Assembly: GCA_017569285.1 (NCBI GenBank)
Contig: CP069419.1
Location: forward strand, 2,046,001 to 2,110,000
DNA: 64,000 bases
Source: Clostridiales bacterium
Lineage (GTDB): Bacteria; Bacillota; Clostridia; Christensenellales; Aristaeellaceae
Direction: 5' to 3'
Shown here piece after piece: positions 47,436 through 55,627 of this stretch (its first letter is position 1; each line of letters opens with the position of its first letter). The position numbers were made by a program, and so were the translations under genes. The notes beneath the pieces were generated by a model, which worked only from the letters and a program-made list of their open reading frames with translations, was not told where the DNA came from and did no database searches.

Positions 47436-48173
47436 ATGAAGAAACTGATTTCCATGATCCTGGTGCTGTGTATGGCCGCCGCCCTGGTTCCCGCATTCGC
47501 GGAGGACGATATCACCGGCGTATGGTATCTGAACCATGCGGTTACGCAGGGGATCAGCATGCGGGTGATCAGCGATGAGATCCAGATGACCATGACCTTC
47601 CGGGAGGACGGCACAGCCACGCTGTTTTCCGCCCTGCCCGGCCAGGAACCCCAGAACGCGGAAGCCACCTGGACATATGCGGACGGTGTGGTGACCGTTA
47701 CGGAGAAGACGGAAGAAGCGCCTGTGACGGAAGTGAAATATGAAAACGGCGAGCTTTCGGTGGAAGCCGGCGGGGCTACGATGTTCCTGACCCGCGAAAC
47801 GTATACGCCCTATGAGATGCCGGCGGCGGTGAAGGCGGAATCCGTGGAAGCTTTTTACGGCACCTGGTATCCGGAAGTTTCCTTCCAGTACGGCATGATG
47901 GCCTTCCTCGGCGACGCGCTGCCGGTGGAACAGCGGTCCAGGCTGGTCGTCTCGGCCGAAGGAATGACGGAGACGGCCAGTGACGGGACGGTCACAGCCT
48001 ATAAAAACGCCGCCGTGGATCCGGAAACGGGCGTCCTGAGCGCCACGTTTGACGTGCAGGGCTATGAAGCGACGATCCGGCTGACCCTGCTGGAGGACGG
48101 CACCATGCTGGTGACCGGCACCGTCTTTGATATGGAACTGATGCGGTCCATCTATTACCGCCTGGCGGATTAA
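47436..48173 (+). CDS. secreted lipocalin-like protein with two similar halves
   Basis: A 245-residue exported protein with a signal peptide ending at AFA-E near residue 22. The mature part has two beta-rich halves that begin alike (ITGVWYLNHAV near 26 and FYGTWYPEVS near 140) and each contain a MTFREDGTATL- or RLTLLEDGTMLV-like strand, a pattern of lipocalin-like or META-like beta barrels. No catalytic motif. The start has AAAGGAG eight bases upstream. Ligand and role are unknown. It is a single gene between a divergent EAL gene and cysK. Confidence 0.65.
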   Translation: MKKLISMILVLCMAAALVPAFAEDDITGVWYLNHAVTQGISMRVISDEIQMTMTFREDGTATLFSALPGQEPQNAEATWTYADGVVTVTEKTEEAPVTEVKYENGELSVEAGGATMFLTRETYTPYEMPAAVKAESVEAFYGTWYPEVSFQYGMMAFLGDALPVEQRSRLVVSAEGMTETASDGTVTAYKNAAVDPETGVLSATFDVQGYEATIRLTLLEDGTMLVTGTVFDMELMRSIYYRLAD

Positions 48174-48236
48174 GACGTCCGGAGCCTGGAGCGGCAGGCC
48201 CCGACCGGCCTGCCCGGCAGTTTTGCAATGGATTGC

Positions 48237-48268
48237 ACCGGCCTTTCCGACGGAAAGGCCGGTTTTTT
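48237..48268 (+). terminator. intrinsic terminator after the lipocalin-like gene
   Basis: A stem of about 12 bp (CCGGCCTTTCC and complement) followed by six T. A second hairpin, GGCAGGCC/GGCCTGCC, lies just upstream (about 48193-48214). Confidence 0.88.
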
Positions 48269-48428
48269 GTTTTAATCCGGAAATGGTTATTTCTCAATAT
48301 GAAGATTTAAAAGTATGATGTAACTAATACAACTCAGCTTTCCGTCATCAAAACATGCAAAATGTGTTCCGAATCCGGCCATTTTATGTATATATAGCTG
48401 CAAACCGCACTTTTTTTCCGGGGAAGGG
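48269..48428. other. AT-rich intergenic stretch before cysK promoter
   Basis: About 160 bases with no reading frame, promoter or strong fold recognised. Composition is clearly more AT-rich than the genes on both sides. Confidence 0.4.
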
Positions 48429-48487
48429 TTGACAGGCGGGAAAAAGTGATGTACAGTAATACCTACAAAACCGATAGGCGATTGTAG
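48429..48487 (+). promoter_or_regulatory. cysK promoter and candidate operator
   Basis: TTGACA (48429-48434), 17 bases, TACAGT (48452-48457) or TAATAC six bases further on. Over the start point lies an inverted repeat CTACAA/TTGTAG (48463-48468 with 48482-48487) that encloses CCTA/TAGG (48462-48478), of the kind seen for Rrf2-family (CymR-like) regulators of cysteine genes. Confidence 0.5.
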
Positions 48488-48517
48488 AAAACGGTCGCGG
48501 AAGAGGAGGAACCGGTT

Positions 48518-49447
<930 letters not shown>

Positions 49448-49463
49448 ATTGCACACCATCCGG

Positions 49464-49502
49464 GGACCGGGCGCAAAAACAGCGTCCGGTCCTTGTTTTT
49501 TC
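49464..49502 (+). terminator. intrinsic terminator after cysK
   Basis: An 11-bp stem with one G-T pair (49464-49474 with 49482-49492) followed by TTGTTTTTT. Confidence 0.85.
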
Positions 49503-49515
49503 GCGGATTCCGTCT

Positions 49516-49544
49516 TTTCATATTGATGGGAAACATGATATAAT
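49516..49544 (+). promoter_or_regulatory. promoter of the two-component operon
   Basis: Extended -10 TGATATAAT (49536-49544) with a weak TTTCAT (49516-49521) 17 bases upstream. An inverted repeat ATTGAT/ATCAAT (49522-49527 with 49543-49548) brackets the -10 box. Confidence 0.5.
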
Positions 49545-49583
49545 CAATAAATAGGAAATAAACGCGGAAAGGGGGACCGGAAA

Positions 49584-50909
49584 ATGGGAGTGGACAGCAA
49601 TCTGCTTCGCGAGATGCTGATGACACCGCAGATCTTCCTGCTGGTCGGCCTCACGGTTGCCGTTTTTACCGATACCTACCTTTCCCGCAAGCATAAAATG
49701 CTCATGCAGGTGATCTTCATCCTGGCGATGAGCCTGGTGGTGCAGAATGTGGTGGAGGACTGGCTCGCGTGCGAGCATCCGAACATCCAGATGCGCACCG
49801 GCTTTGCCATGTACGGATATATTGTCCGGCCGCTGTTCCTGCTGCTGTTCTGCCATATTGTAGCCCCGGACCGGAAGCATACCGCCGGCTGGATCCTGCT
49901 CGGCCTGAATACCGCAATCTACCTGCTGCTGGTGCCGATGACGAAACTGGTGTTCTGGATTGCGGCGGACAACCATTACCAGGGCGGCCCCCTTTCGAAG
50001 ACCTGCATTATTACCAGCTTTATCCTGCTGGGACACCTGCTGTACCTCACCGTGGCGGAAAACCGCAAAACGCGGAAGCGGGCGCTGTGGCTCCCGATCA
50101 CGATCATCATATTCATTTTTGTATCCATTTTCCAGGATTATGAAATCGGCGGGGAGCAGCAGCCGGTCGCCTTCCTGACGATGGCGATCGTCGGCGGCTC
50201 CGTGTTCTACTATATCTGGCTGCACATGCAGTTTGCCTGGAAGCATGAGGACGCGATGCACGCGCAGCAGCGCATCCAGATCATGATGAGCCAGATCCAG
50301 CCGCACTTTATGTACAACACGCTGGCGACCGTACAGGCGCTCTGCTATTCCGATCCGGAACAGGCGGCCGGGACGGTGGAGAAATTCGCACGGTACCTGC
50401 GGCAGAACCTGGACTCGCTGAGCGAGACGAACCTGGTGCCGTTCCGCAAGGAGCTGGAGCATACCCAGATCTACGCGGATATTGAAATGGTCATGTATCC
50501 GTCCGTGCATGTGGAGTGGGATATCGGGGAGGACGATTTCCTGCTGCCGGCGCTGACGGTGCAGCCGATTGTGGAGAATGCCATCCGCTACGGGGCGCGC
50601 TCACGCTCCGAGGGGAAGGTGGTCATCTCCACCCGGCGGGAAGACGGCGGCGTGATGATCCGCGTGACGGACAACGGAAAGGGCTTCGATCCGGACGCGG
50701 TGCCGCTGGATACCAACCGGTCGCACATCGGCCTGAAAAACGTGGACGAGCGGCTGGAGAAGATGTGCAACGGCTCCCTGGATGTTAAGAGTGTGATTGG
50801 CGAGGGTACCACCGTGACCCTCTGGATTCCGGATCCTCCCCCGGAGGCCGAAGACGGGAATAAGCCCGGACGGAAGAAACTGCCGGATAAAGCGAGGAAC
50901 GACGGATGA
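49584..50909 (+). CDS. LytS-like membrane sensor histidine kinase
   Basis: A 441-residue kinase. About six to seven membrane segments occupy residues 12-225. The phospho-acceptor histidine is in SQIQPHFMYNTLATVQAL near residue 242 (His_kinase family), and the ATPase domain has PIVENAIRYG near 330, VTDNGKGF near 362 and HIGLKNVDERL near 380. This is the LytS/YesM class that senses sugars, peptides or envelope state. Its stop overlaps the regulator start by four bases (ATGA), so the two are a coupled pair. The C-terminus ends in a proline- and lysine-rich tail of about 25 residues. Confidence 0.9.
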   Translation: MGVDSNLLREMLMTPQIFLLVGLTVAVFTDTYLSRKHKMLMQVIFILAMSLVVQNVVEDWLACEHPNIQMRTGFAMYGYIVRPLFLLLFCHIVAPDRKHTAGWILLGLNTAIYLLLVPMTKLVFWIAADNHYQGGPLSKTCIITSFILLGHLLYLTVAENRKTRKRALWLPITIIIFIFVSIFQDYEIGGEQQPVAFLTMAIVGGSVFYYIWLHMQFAWKHEDAMHAQQRIQIMMSQIQPHFMYNTLATVQALCYSDPEQAAGTVEKFARYLRQNLDSLSETNLVPFRKELEHTQIYADIEMVMYPSVHVEWDIGEDDFLLPALTVQPIVENAIRYGARSRSEGKVVISTRREDGGVMIRVTDNGKGFDPDAVPLDTNRSHIGLKNVDERLEKMCNGSLDVKSVIGEGTTVTLWIPDPPPEAEDGNKPGRKKLPDKARNDG

Positions 50910-51709
50910 GAGTTATTTGTGTGGACGACGCTGCGGTGATCCTGCAGCACACGCTGAAGCTGCTGGAGGAAATGCCGCAGATTGACGAGGTGAAAGGCTT
51001 CACCAATCCCCTGGAGGCGCTCGATTTTGTGAAGGAGAACCCGGTGGACCTGGCGCTGCTGGACATCGAGATGCCGGAGATGAACGGCATCCAGCTGGCG
51101 GGAAAGATCAAGGAGGTCCGCCCGGGAGTCGCCATCATCTTCCTCACGGCCTATTCCCAGTACGCGGTGGACGCCTTTTCCGTACGCGCGGCCGGATACC
51201 TGCTGAAGCCCGTGACCGCGGAGGCGCTGAAGAAGGATATCGCCTATGTGCTGTCCGCCCGGCCGAAGAAGGTGGAAGGGGATATCGTGATCCGCACCTT
51301 CGGCAATTTCGACGTGTACGTGAAGGGCGAGCCGGTACGGTTCAAGTCCGCCAAGGGCAAGGAACTGCTGGCCTACCTGGTGGACCGGCGCGGCGGGAAC
51401 GTCACCCGTGCGGAGGCCTTCTCCGTGCTGTGGGAAGACCGGGATTACGACCGCGGCATGCAGAAATCGTTCGACGTGGTGATCCGCCGCCTGCGGGAAA
51501 CGCTGCGGGAGTACAAGATAGAAAAAATATTCGAGATGAAACAGGGCACCATGCGGGTGTGCCCGGAGACTTTCACCTGTGACGCGTACCTCTTCTACGA
51601 CGGGGACGTGGATGTGATCAATACTTATCCCGGCGAGTATATGAGCGCCTATTCCTGGGCGAGCATGACGGAAAGCTTCCTTACCTGGAAACTGACCGGG
51701 GAACGGTAA
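50906..51709 (+). CDS. response regulator with SARP-like winged-helix output
   Basis: A 267-residue regulator. The receiver domain (1-120) has the acid pair at 7-8, phospho-acceptor Asp-53 in LLDIEMPEMNG and Lys-101 in LLKPV. The output part (about 127-215) starts IRTFGNFDVYVKGEPVRFKSAKGKELLAYLVDRRGG, the beginning of an OmpR-like winged helix of the SARP/BTAD class, and a short helical end follows instead of a full BTAD repeat. SARP-type proteins bind short direct repeats one helical turn apart next to the -10 box; exactly such repeats lie 63 bases downstream of this gene. Coupled to its kinase by ATGA. Confidence 0.88.
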   Translation: MRVICVDDAAVILQHTLKLLEEMPQIDEVKGFTNPLEALDFVKENPVDLALLDIEMPEMNGIQLAGKIKEVRPGVAIIFLTAYSQYAVDAFSVRAAGYLLKPVTAEALKKDIAYVLSARPKKVEGDIVIRTFGNFDVYVKGEPVRFKSAKGKELLAYLVDRRGGNVTRAEAFSVLWEDRDYDRGMQKSFDVVIRRLRETLREYKIEKIFEMKQGTMRVCPETFTCDAYLFYDGDVDVINTYPGEYMSAYSWASMTESFLTWKLTGER

Positions 51710-51771
51710 AAAAACATAGAAAAACAAAAATCCCCCATAAAATTTTTAAAAATCTATAAAATTGCACAGTT

Positions 51772-51793
51772 TTTGTTGGACATTTGTTGGACT
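51772..51793 (+). promoter_or_regulatory. tandem 11-bp direct repeats (candidate SARP-type binding site)
   Basis: TTTGTTGGACA (51772-51782) is followed without a gap by TTTGTTGGACT (51783-51793). Nine bases further is the -10 box, and no normal -35 box is present, as expected for an activator-dependent promoter. Confidence 0.55.
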
Positions 51794-51798
51794 TTATA

Positions 51799-51807
51799 TG
51801 GTATTTT
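51799..51807 (+). promoter_or_regulatory. extended -10 of the membrane-protein gene
   Basis: TGG-TATTTT (51799-51807). The leader of about 108 bases includes a hairpin GGGACATCC/GGATGTTCCC (about 51847-51869). Confidence 0.4.
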
Positions 51808-51920
51808 GTTCTTGCGGAAAGCAATCAGCGATCTGCCGGGGCCGTGGGACATCCCTCCGGATGTTCCCTCCAGGATTCACCCGGAGCAGGAACAAACCGG
51901 ACGGAACAGGAGGCGGCACA

Positions 51921-52604
51921 GTGAAATTCCGGAACGCGGCGCGGGGCGTCAGGACCATCTTCATGGCGGAGAAATTCGAGCTGACCACAGCTCTGATTAT
52001 GGCCGCCATGGTGATTGCGGTCCAGTTTGCCCGGGTGACCGAAACGTACGGATATTCCGCTGAAACCGATGCCCTCCGGATCGAGTCCATCGGCCTGATG
52101 ATGATCGGCGGTGTGATCGCGATTATCGGTTTCATCTTCGCGGTGCAGGGCACACAGGATGCCTCCCGGAACGAACCGGTCTTCCGGAACACGCTGCCCT
52201 GGCTGATTGTCGGAATCGTCGGCATCCTGGCCGGCTGCGTGCTGAAGACCCTCGGTACCCACGCTTTCTCCTTCTGCTTCACCCTGGGGCGGATCGGCAA
52301 CGTGATGGCTGCCTACTATGTGCTGACCGGGATCTCGGCCATTGCATCGAGGATGGGAAGCACTGAAGTGAGCCGGAAAACGAAGAGCACGATCAGCCGG
52401 GTGGTGACGCTGCAGGTGATCGCGTTCGTGCTGGAGCTCTTTGCCGGAGTGACCATGTTCGCCCGGAAACCGGTGGAAGGCGCTGTGGATCCCCTCGGAT
52501 TCGTTCTCGGCACCTGCTCGCTCGTATCCATAATCCTTTCCGTTGCCGCTTACATCATTTACCTGAAGGCGCTGTCCAGCGCGCGGAAGATGCTGGGCGA
52601 GTAA
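51921..52604 (+). CDS. polytopic membrane protein, probable target of the adjacent two-component system
   Basis: A 227-residue protein with a short basic N-terminus and about six membrane segments (about 22-40, 50-70, 92-110, 120-140, 155-175 and 195-215). The GTG start at 51921 has GGAGG seven bases upstream; the frame extends to 51762 but that part lies over the promoter. No family is recognised and no catalytic motif is seen. Its location behind the SARP-like regulator and the tandem repeats suggests that it is regulated by this system. Confidence 0.65.
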   Translation: MKFRNAARGVRTIFMAEKFELTTALIMAAMVIAVQFARVTETYGYSAETDALRIESIGLMMIGGVIAIIGFIFAVQGTQDASRNEPVFRNTLPWLIVGIVGILAGCVLKTLGTHAFSFCFTLGRIGNVMAAYYVLTGISAIASRMGSTEVSRKTKSTISRVVTLQVIAFVLELFAGVTMFARKPVEGAVDPLGFVLGTCSLVSIILSVAAYIIYLKALSSARKMLGE

Positions 52605-52618
52605 TGAGGTTATCCGGG

Positions 52619-52891
52619 ATGAACACGAGACCGAAACCCGCTGAAGTGAAACCGGCTTCCGGCACGAAGTACGGGGAGTATACTCCCGGGCCTTACGCCG
52701 AGGAAGCCAACCGGTTCCTCCAGCAATGCCTCCGGCAGATCTGGAACGAAGATACGTTCCGGCAGGCCGAGCAGAAAAAAATATTTACGACAACTCCTTA
52801 TGTCACTGCCAGGCTGTTCCTCAGTTCAGACGACTGGAACCGCTATCTGTGGATCCTCCACCACGGATCGCTTGAGGGATGTGCCTTGTGA
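52619..52891 (+). CDS. small hypothetical protein
   Basis: A 90-residue soluble protein rich in aromatic residues in its second half (TPYVTARLFLSSDDWNRYLWILHH). The ATG at 52619 with GAGG nine bases upstream is preferred to the one at 52604, which overlaps the previous stop as TAATG; either would couple it to the membrane protein gene. No family recognised. It ends the transcription unit before a strong terminator. Confidence 0.55.
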   Translation: MNTRPKPAEVKPASGTKYGEYTPGPYAEEANRFLQQCLRQIWNEDTFRQAEQKKIFTTTPYVTARLFLSSDDWNRYLWILHHGSLEGCAL

Positions 52892-52905
52892 CATACTCCA
52901 GAAAA

Positions 52906-52945
52906 GGAGCGCCGGACTTTCTCCACCCGGCGCTCCATATTTTTT
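52906..52945 (+). terminator. intrinsic terminator
   Basis: A 10-bp GC stem (52906-52915 with 52927-52936) with a loop of 11 and a tail ATATTTTTT. Confidence 0.85.
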
Positions 52946-52981
52946 GTCTATTCAGCTGTGCGACCAAAGCGGCTGCTTTTT

Positions 52982-54046
52982 TTATTCCTTAAGGATCCGG
53001 ACAATCGCGTCCCCGACCTCCCGCGTGGAGGCGGTTCCGCCGATATCCGGCGTGAGGACCTGCTTTTCCGTGAGCAGGCGCTCGATGGCGTCAATCACCT
53101 TGCGGCCCCATTCCTCATAGCCGAAGAAGTCCAGGATCTGGGATGCGGACCAGACGGCCGCCAGCGGATCGGCAATTCCCTTGCCGGCGATGTCCGGCGC
53201 GGAGCCGTGGATCGGCTCGAACATGGAGGGGAACTTCCGCTCCGGGTTCAGGTTGGCCCCGGCAGCCAGGCCCATGCCGCCGGCGATGGCGGCGCCCAGG
53301 TCGGTGAGGATATCGCCAAAGAGGTTGGAGGTGACGACGATCTCAAACCGCTTCGGGTTTTTCACCATGAACATGCTCGCCGCGTCCACCAGCAGGGAGT
53401 AAGTCTTCACATCCGGGTATTCCCGGCCGACTTCGGAAAAAACCTGGTCCCAGAAGACCATGGAGTAGTTGAGCGCGTTGCCCTTGCTGATGCTCGTCAG
53501 CGTTTTGTGCTCCTTCCGGGCCAGCTCATAGGCGTAGCGGATGACCCGCTCGCAGCCATGGCGGGAGAACACACCGTTCTGGATCACCACTTCGTTCGGC
53601 TGGCCCTTATACAGCCACGCGCCGCTGCCGGCGTATTCGCCCTCGCTGTTCTCGCGGACGAAGGTCATGTTGATGTCCTCCGGCTTCGCGTCCTTCAGCG
53701 GGCAGGGCGCGCCCTGCAGCAGCTTCACCGGCCGCAGGTTGATATACTGGTCAAAACCTTTGCGGATTTCCAGCAGCAGCCCCCACAGGGAGATATGGTC
53801 CGGCACGCCGGGGGCGCCGACCGCACCGAGGTAGATGGCGTCGAACTGCTTCAGCTGTTCGATGCCGTCGTCATCCATCATCTTCCCGTGCTGCAGGTAG
53901 AAATCGCAGCCCCAGGGGAATTCCGTCCATTCGAAACGGAAACCGCCGTCCAGCGCGGCCACCGCGTTGAGCACTTTGATCCCTTCGGCAATGACCTCCG
54001 GGCCGATTCCGTCCCCGGGAACGGAAGCCATTCTGTACGTTACCAT
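52982..54046 (-). CDS. tartrate/D-malate dehydrogenase family protein (TtuC-like)
   Basis: A 354-residue member of the isocitrate/isopropylmalate dehydrogenase family of the TtuC type, which oxidises and decarboxylates 2-hydroxy diacids such as D-malate or tartrate with NAD. Readable parts are SVPGDGIGPEV near residue 8, LLLEIRKGFDQYINLRPV near 93-110, RENSEGEYAG near 134, the Lys/Asp metal-site stretch SISKGNALNYS and VVTSNLFGDILTDLGA near 235, and EPIHGSAPDIAGKG near 275. The start at 54046 has AGGAGGT six bases upstream; the longer frame is spurious. It is divergent from the glycerate kinase gene, and a 10-bp palindrome overlaps its -10 box. Confidence 0.88.
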   Translation of the reverse strand: MVTYRMASVPGDGIGPEVIAEGIKVLNAVAALDGGFRFEWTEFPWGCDFYLQHGKMMDDDGIEQLKQFDAIYLGAVGAPGVPDHISLWGLLLEIRKGFDQYINLRPVKLLQGAPCPLKDAKPEDINMTFVRENSEGEYAGSGAWLYKGQPNEVVIQNGVFSRHGCERVIRYAYELARKEHKTLTSISKGNALNYSMVFWDQVFSEVGREYPDVKTYSLLVDAASMFMVKNPKRFEIVVTSNLFGDILTDLGAAIAGGMGLAAGANLNPERKFPSMFEPIHGSAPDIAGKGIADPLAAVWSASQILDFFGYEEWGRKVIDAIERLLTEKQVLTPDIGGTASTREVGDAIVRILKE

Positions 54047-54094
54047 GCCGACACCTCCTGATTCTGTATCCGGTTTTTGATGAAGGGGAAACCC

Positions 54095-54104
54095 ATGTAT
54101 ACAT
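54095..54104. promoter_or_regulatory. GntR-type operator, copy 1
   Basis: ATGTATACAT, a perfect palindrome that overlaps the -10 box and start region of the ttuC-like gene. The same ten bases occur at 55580-55589. Confidence 0.6.
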
Positions 54105-54131
54105 TGTACATCTTTCGCGTGTGATTGTCCA
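54103..54131 (-). promoter_or_regulatory. promoter of the TtuC-like gene
   Basis: Minus-strand TGGACA (fwd 54126-54131), 17 bases, TACAAT (fwd 54103-54108). Confidence 0.65.
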
Positions 54132-54146
54132 GAAACGTTATGGTAC

Positions 54147-54175
54147 TTGACTTGCAACCATTTCGGGACTACAAT
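54147..54175 (+). promoter_or_regulatory. promoter of the glycerate kinase gene
   Basis: TTGACT (54147-54152), 17 bases, TACAAT (54170-54175), nearly 100 bases before the start codon. Confidence 0.65.
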
Positions 54176-54272
54176 GAAAACGATGGAAACGAAAGGCATT
54201 TCGTTTGGAAAAAATAATAGGAAGATCCCGGAATGTTTTTTGCATGGACCGACCACAGGAAGGAGCTTCACC

Positions 54273-55505
54273 ATGAACCAGCAATTACGCAGTGATGCCG
54301 ATCAGATTATCCGGAAGGCGATTGCCGCCGTCCAGCCGGACGCCGCGGTGCAGCGTGCCCTGAGGGGAAAGGAATTCCCGGGCCGGGTGCTGCTGGTGGC
54401 CGCGGGCAAGGCCGCGTGGCAGATGGCCAAAGCCGCTTCCGACTGCCTGGGCGACCGGATTGAGAACGGTGTCGTGGTAACGAAATATGACCATGTCATG
54501 GGTCCCATCGCCAACTTTACATGCTTTGAGGCCGGGCACCCGGTGCCGGATGAGAATTCTTTCAGAGGCACCCAGGCGGCGCTGGACCTGGTGGCGGACC
54601 TGACGGAAAAGGATACCGTGCTGTTCCTGCTTTCCGGCGGCGGCAGCGCATTGTTTGAAAAACCCCTGATTCCCGCCGCGGAGCTGCAGGACATTACCGG
54701 CCAGCTGCTGGCCTGCGGAGCGGACATCGTGGAGATCAACACGCTGCGCAAGCGTTTTTCCCAGGTGAAGGGCGGCCGGTTTGCCCAGCTGTGCTGGCCG
54801 GCGAAGGTGGAGGCCGTGATTCTTTCCGATATTCTCGGCGACCCGCTGGATATGATCGCTTCCGGTCCCGCCTGCCCGGATACCGCCACCGCGGAGGACG
54901 CGCAGCGGATCCGCCGGAAATACAGCCTGCGCATGTCGGAAGCAGCGGAGAAGCTGCTGGATATTGAGACGCCCAAAACCCTGGACAATGTGCATACGCA
55001 GATCAACGGCAGCGTGCGCGAGCTGTGCTCCGCAGCGGCTACGGTCTGCCGGGAACTGGGCTATGAACCCGTCATGCTGACGGACCAGCTGTGCTGCCAG
55101 GCACGGGAGGCGGGAAGCTTCCTGGCTTCCATCCTGAAGACCCATGCTTCGGACACCCGGGCGCTGGCATTCATCGCCGGCGGCGAGACGGTCGTGAAGC
55201 TGACCGGGCACGGCAAGGGCGGACGGAACCAGGAGATCGCGCTATCCGCCGCGGCTGGGATTGCCGGCCTGGAACGGGCGGCTGTGTTCTCGGTGGGCAG
55301 CGACGGGACGGACGGCCCGACGGACGCGGCCGGCGGCTATGCCGACGGCGATACCTGCCGGGAACTCCTGGAACAGGGAATCACCATCGATGCTGTGCTG
55401 CAGGACAATGACGCGTACCACGCGCTGGAGAAAACCGGCGGCCTGATCATCACCGGCCCGACGGGAACGAACGTCAACGACGTGGCGGTTGCCCTGCTGA
55501 ACTGA
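54273..55505 (+). CDS. glycerate 2-kinase (MOFRL family)
   Basis: A 410-residue GckA/TtuD-type kinase that phosphorylates D-glycerate to 2-phosphoglycerate. The N-terminal DUF4147 domain has VLLVAAGKAAWQMAKAA near residue 40, GHPVPDENS near 89 and FLLSGGGSALFE near 119; ADIVEINTLRKRFSQVKGG near 150 and LSDILGDPLDMIASGP near 180 are typical. The C-terminal MOFRL part has GGRNQEIALS near 315 and VGSDGTDGPTDAAGGY near 340. The start has AGGAAGGAG upstream. It feeds glycerate from the TtuC or related reactions into glycolysis and connects the divergent halves of the acid cluster. Confidence 0.92.
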   Translation: MNQQLRSDADQIIRKAIAAVQPDAAVQRALRGKEFPGRVLLVAAGKAAWQMAKAASDCLGDRIENGVVVTKYDHVMGPIANFTCFEAGHPVPDENSFRGTQAALDLVADLTEKDTVLFLLSGGGSALFEKPLIPAAELQDITGQLLACGADIVEINTLRKRFSQVKGGRFAQLCWPAKVEAVILSDILGDPLDMIASGPACPDTATAEDAQRIRRKYSLRMSEAAEKLLDIETPKTLDNVHTQINGSVRELCSAAATVCRELGYEPVMLTDQLCCQAREAGSFLASILKTHASDTRALAFIAGGETVVKLTGHGKGGRNQEIALSAAAGIAGLERAAVFSVGSDGTDGPTDAAGGYADGDTCRELLEQGITIDAVLQDNDAYHALEKTGGLIITGPTGTNVNDVAVALLN

Positions 55506-55527
55506 TCTGGATTCTGTATCCATTGAA

Positions 55528-55541
55528 ATAAAACGCTTTCA
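55528..55541. promoter_or_regulatory. candidate catabolite-response element
   Basis: On the minus strand TGAAAGCGTTTTAT resembles the CcpA site TGNAANCGNTTNCA, with two deviations, 13 bases upstream of the -35 box of the LarA-like operon. Confidence 0.35.
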
Positions 55542-55553
55542 GCCATAAATGTA

Positions 55554-55581
55554 TTGACAGTGCAAAACAACAGAGTATAAT
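55554..55581 (+). promoter_or_regulatory. promoter of the LarA/UxaA/GntP operon
   Basis: Perfect TTGACA (55554-55559), 16 bases, perfect TATAAT (55576-55581). Confidence 0.8.
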
Positions 55582-55589
55582 GTATACAT
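55580..55589. promoter_or_regulatory. GntR-type operator, copy 2
   Basis: ATGTATACAT starting inside the -10 box, the same ten bases as at 54095-54104. The TGTATACA core fits FadR-subfamily GntR operators, and such a regulator is encoded at 59971. Confidence 0.6.
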
Positions 55590-55627
55590 AAGACATTGCA
55601 ATTTCATATTACAGGAGGCTGTTATTC

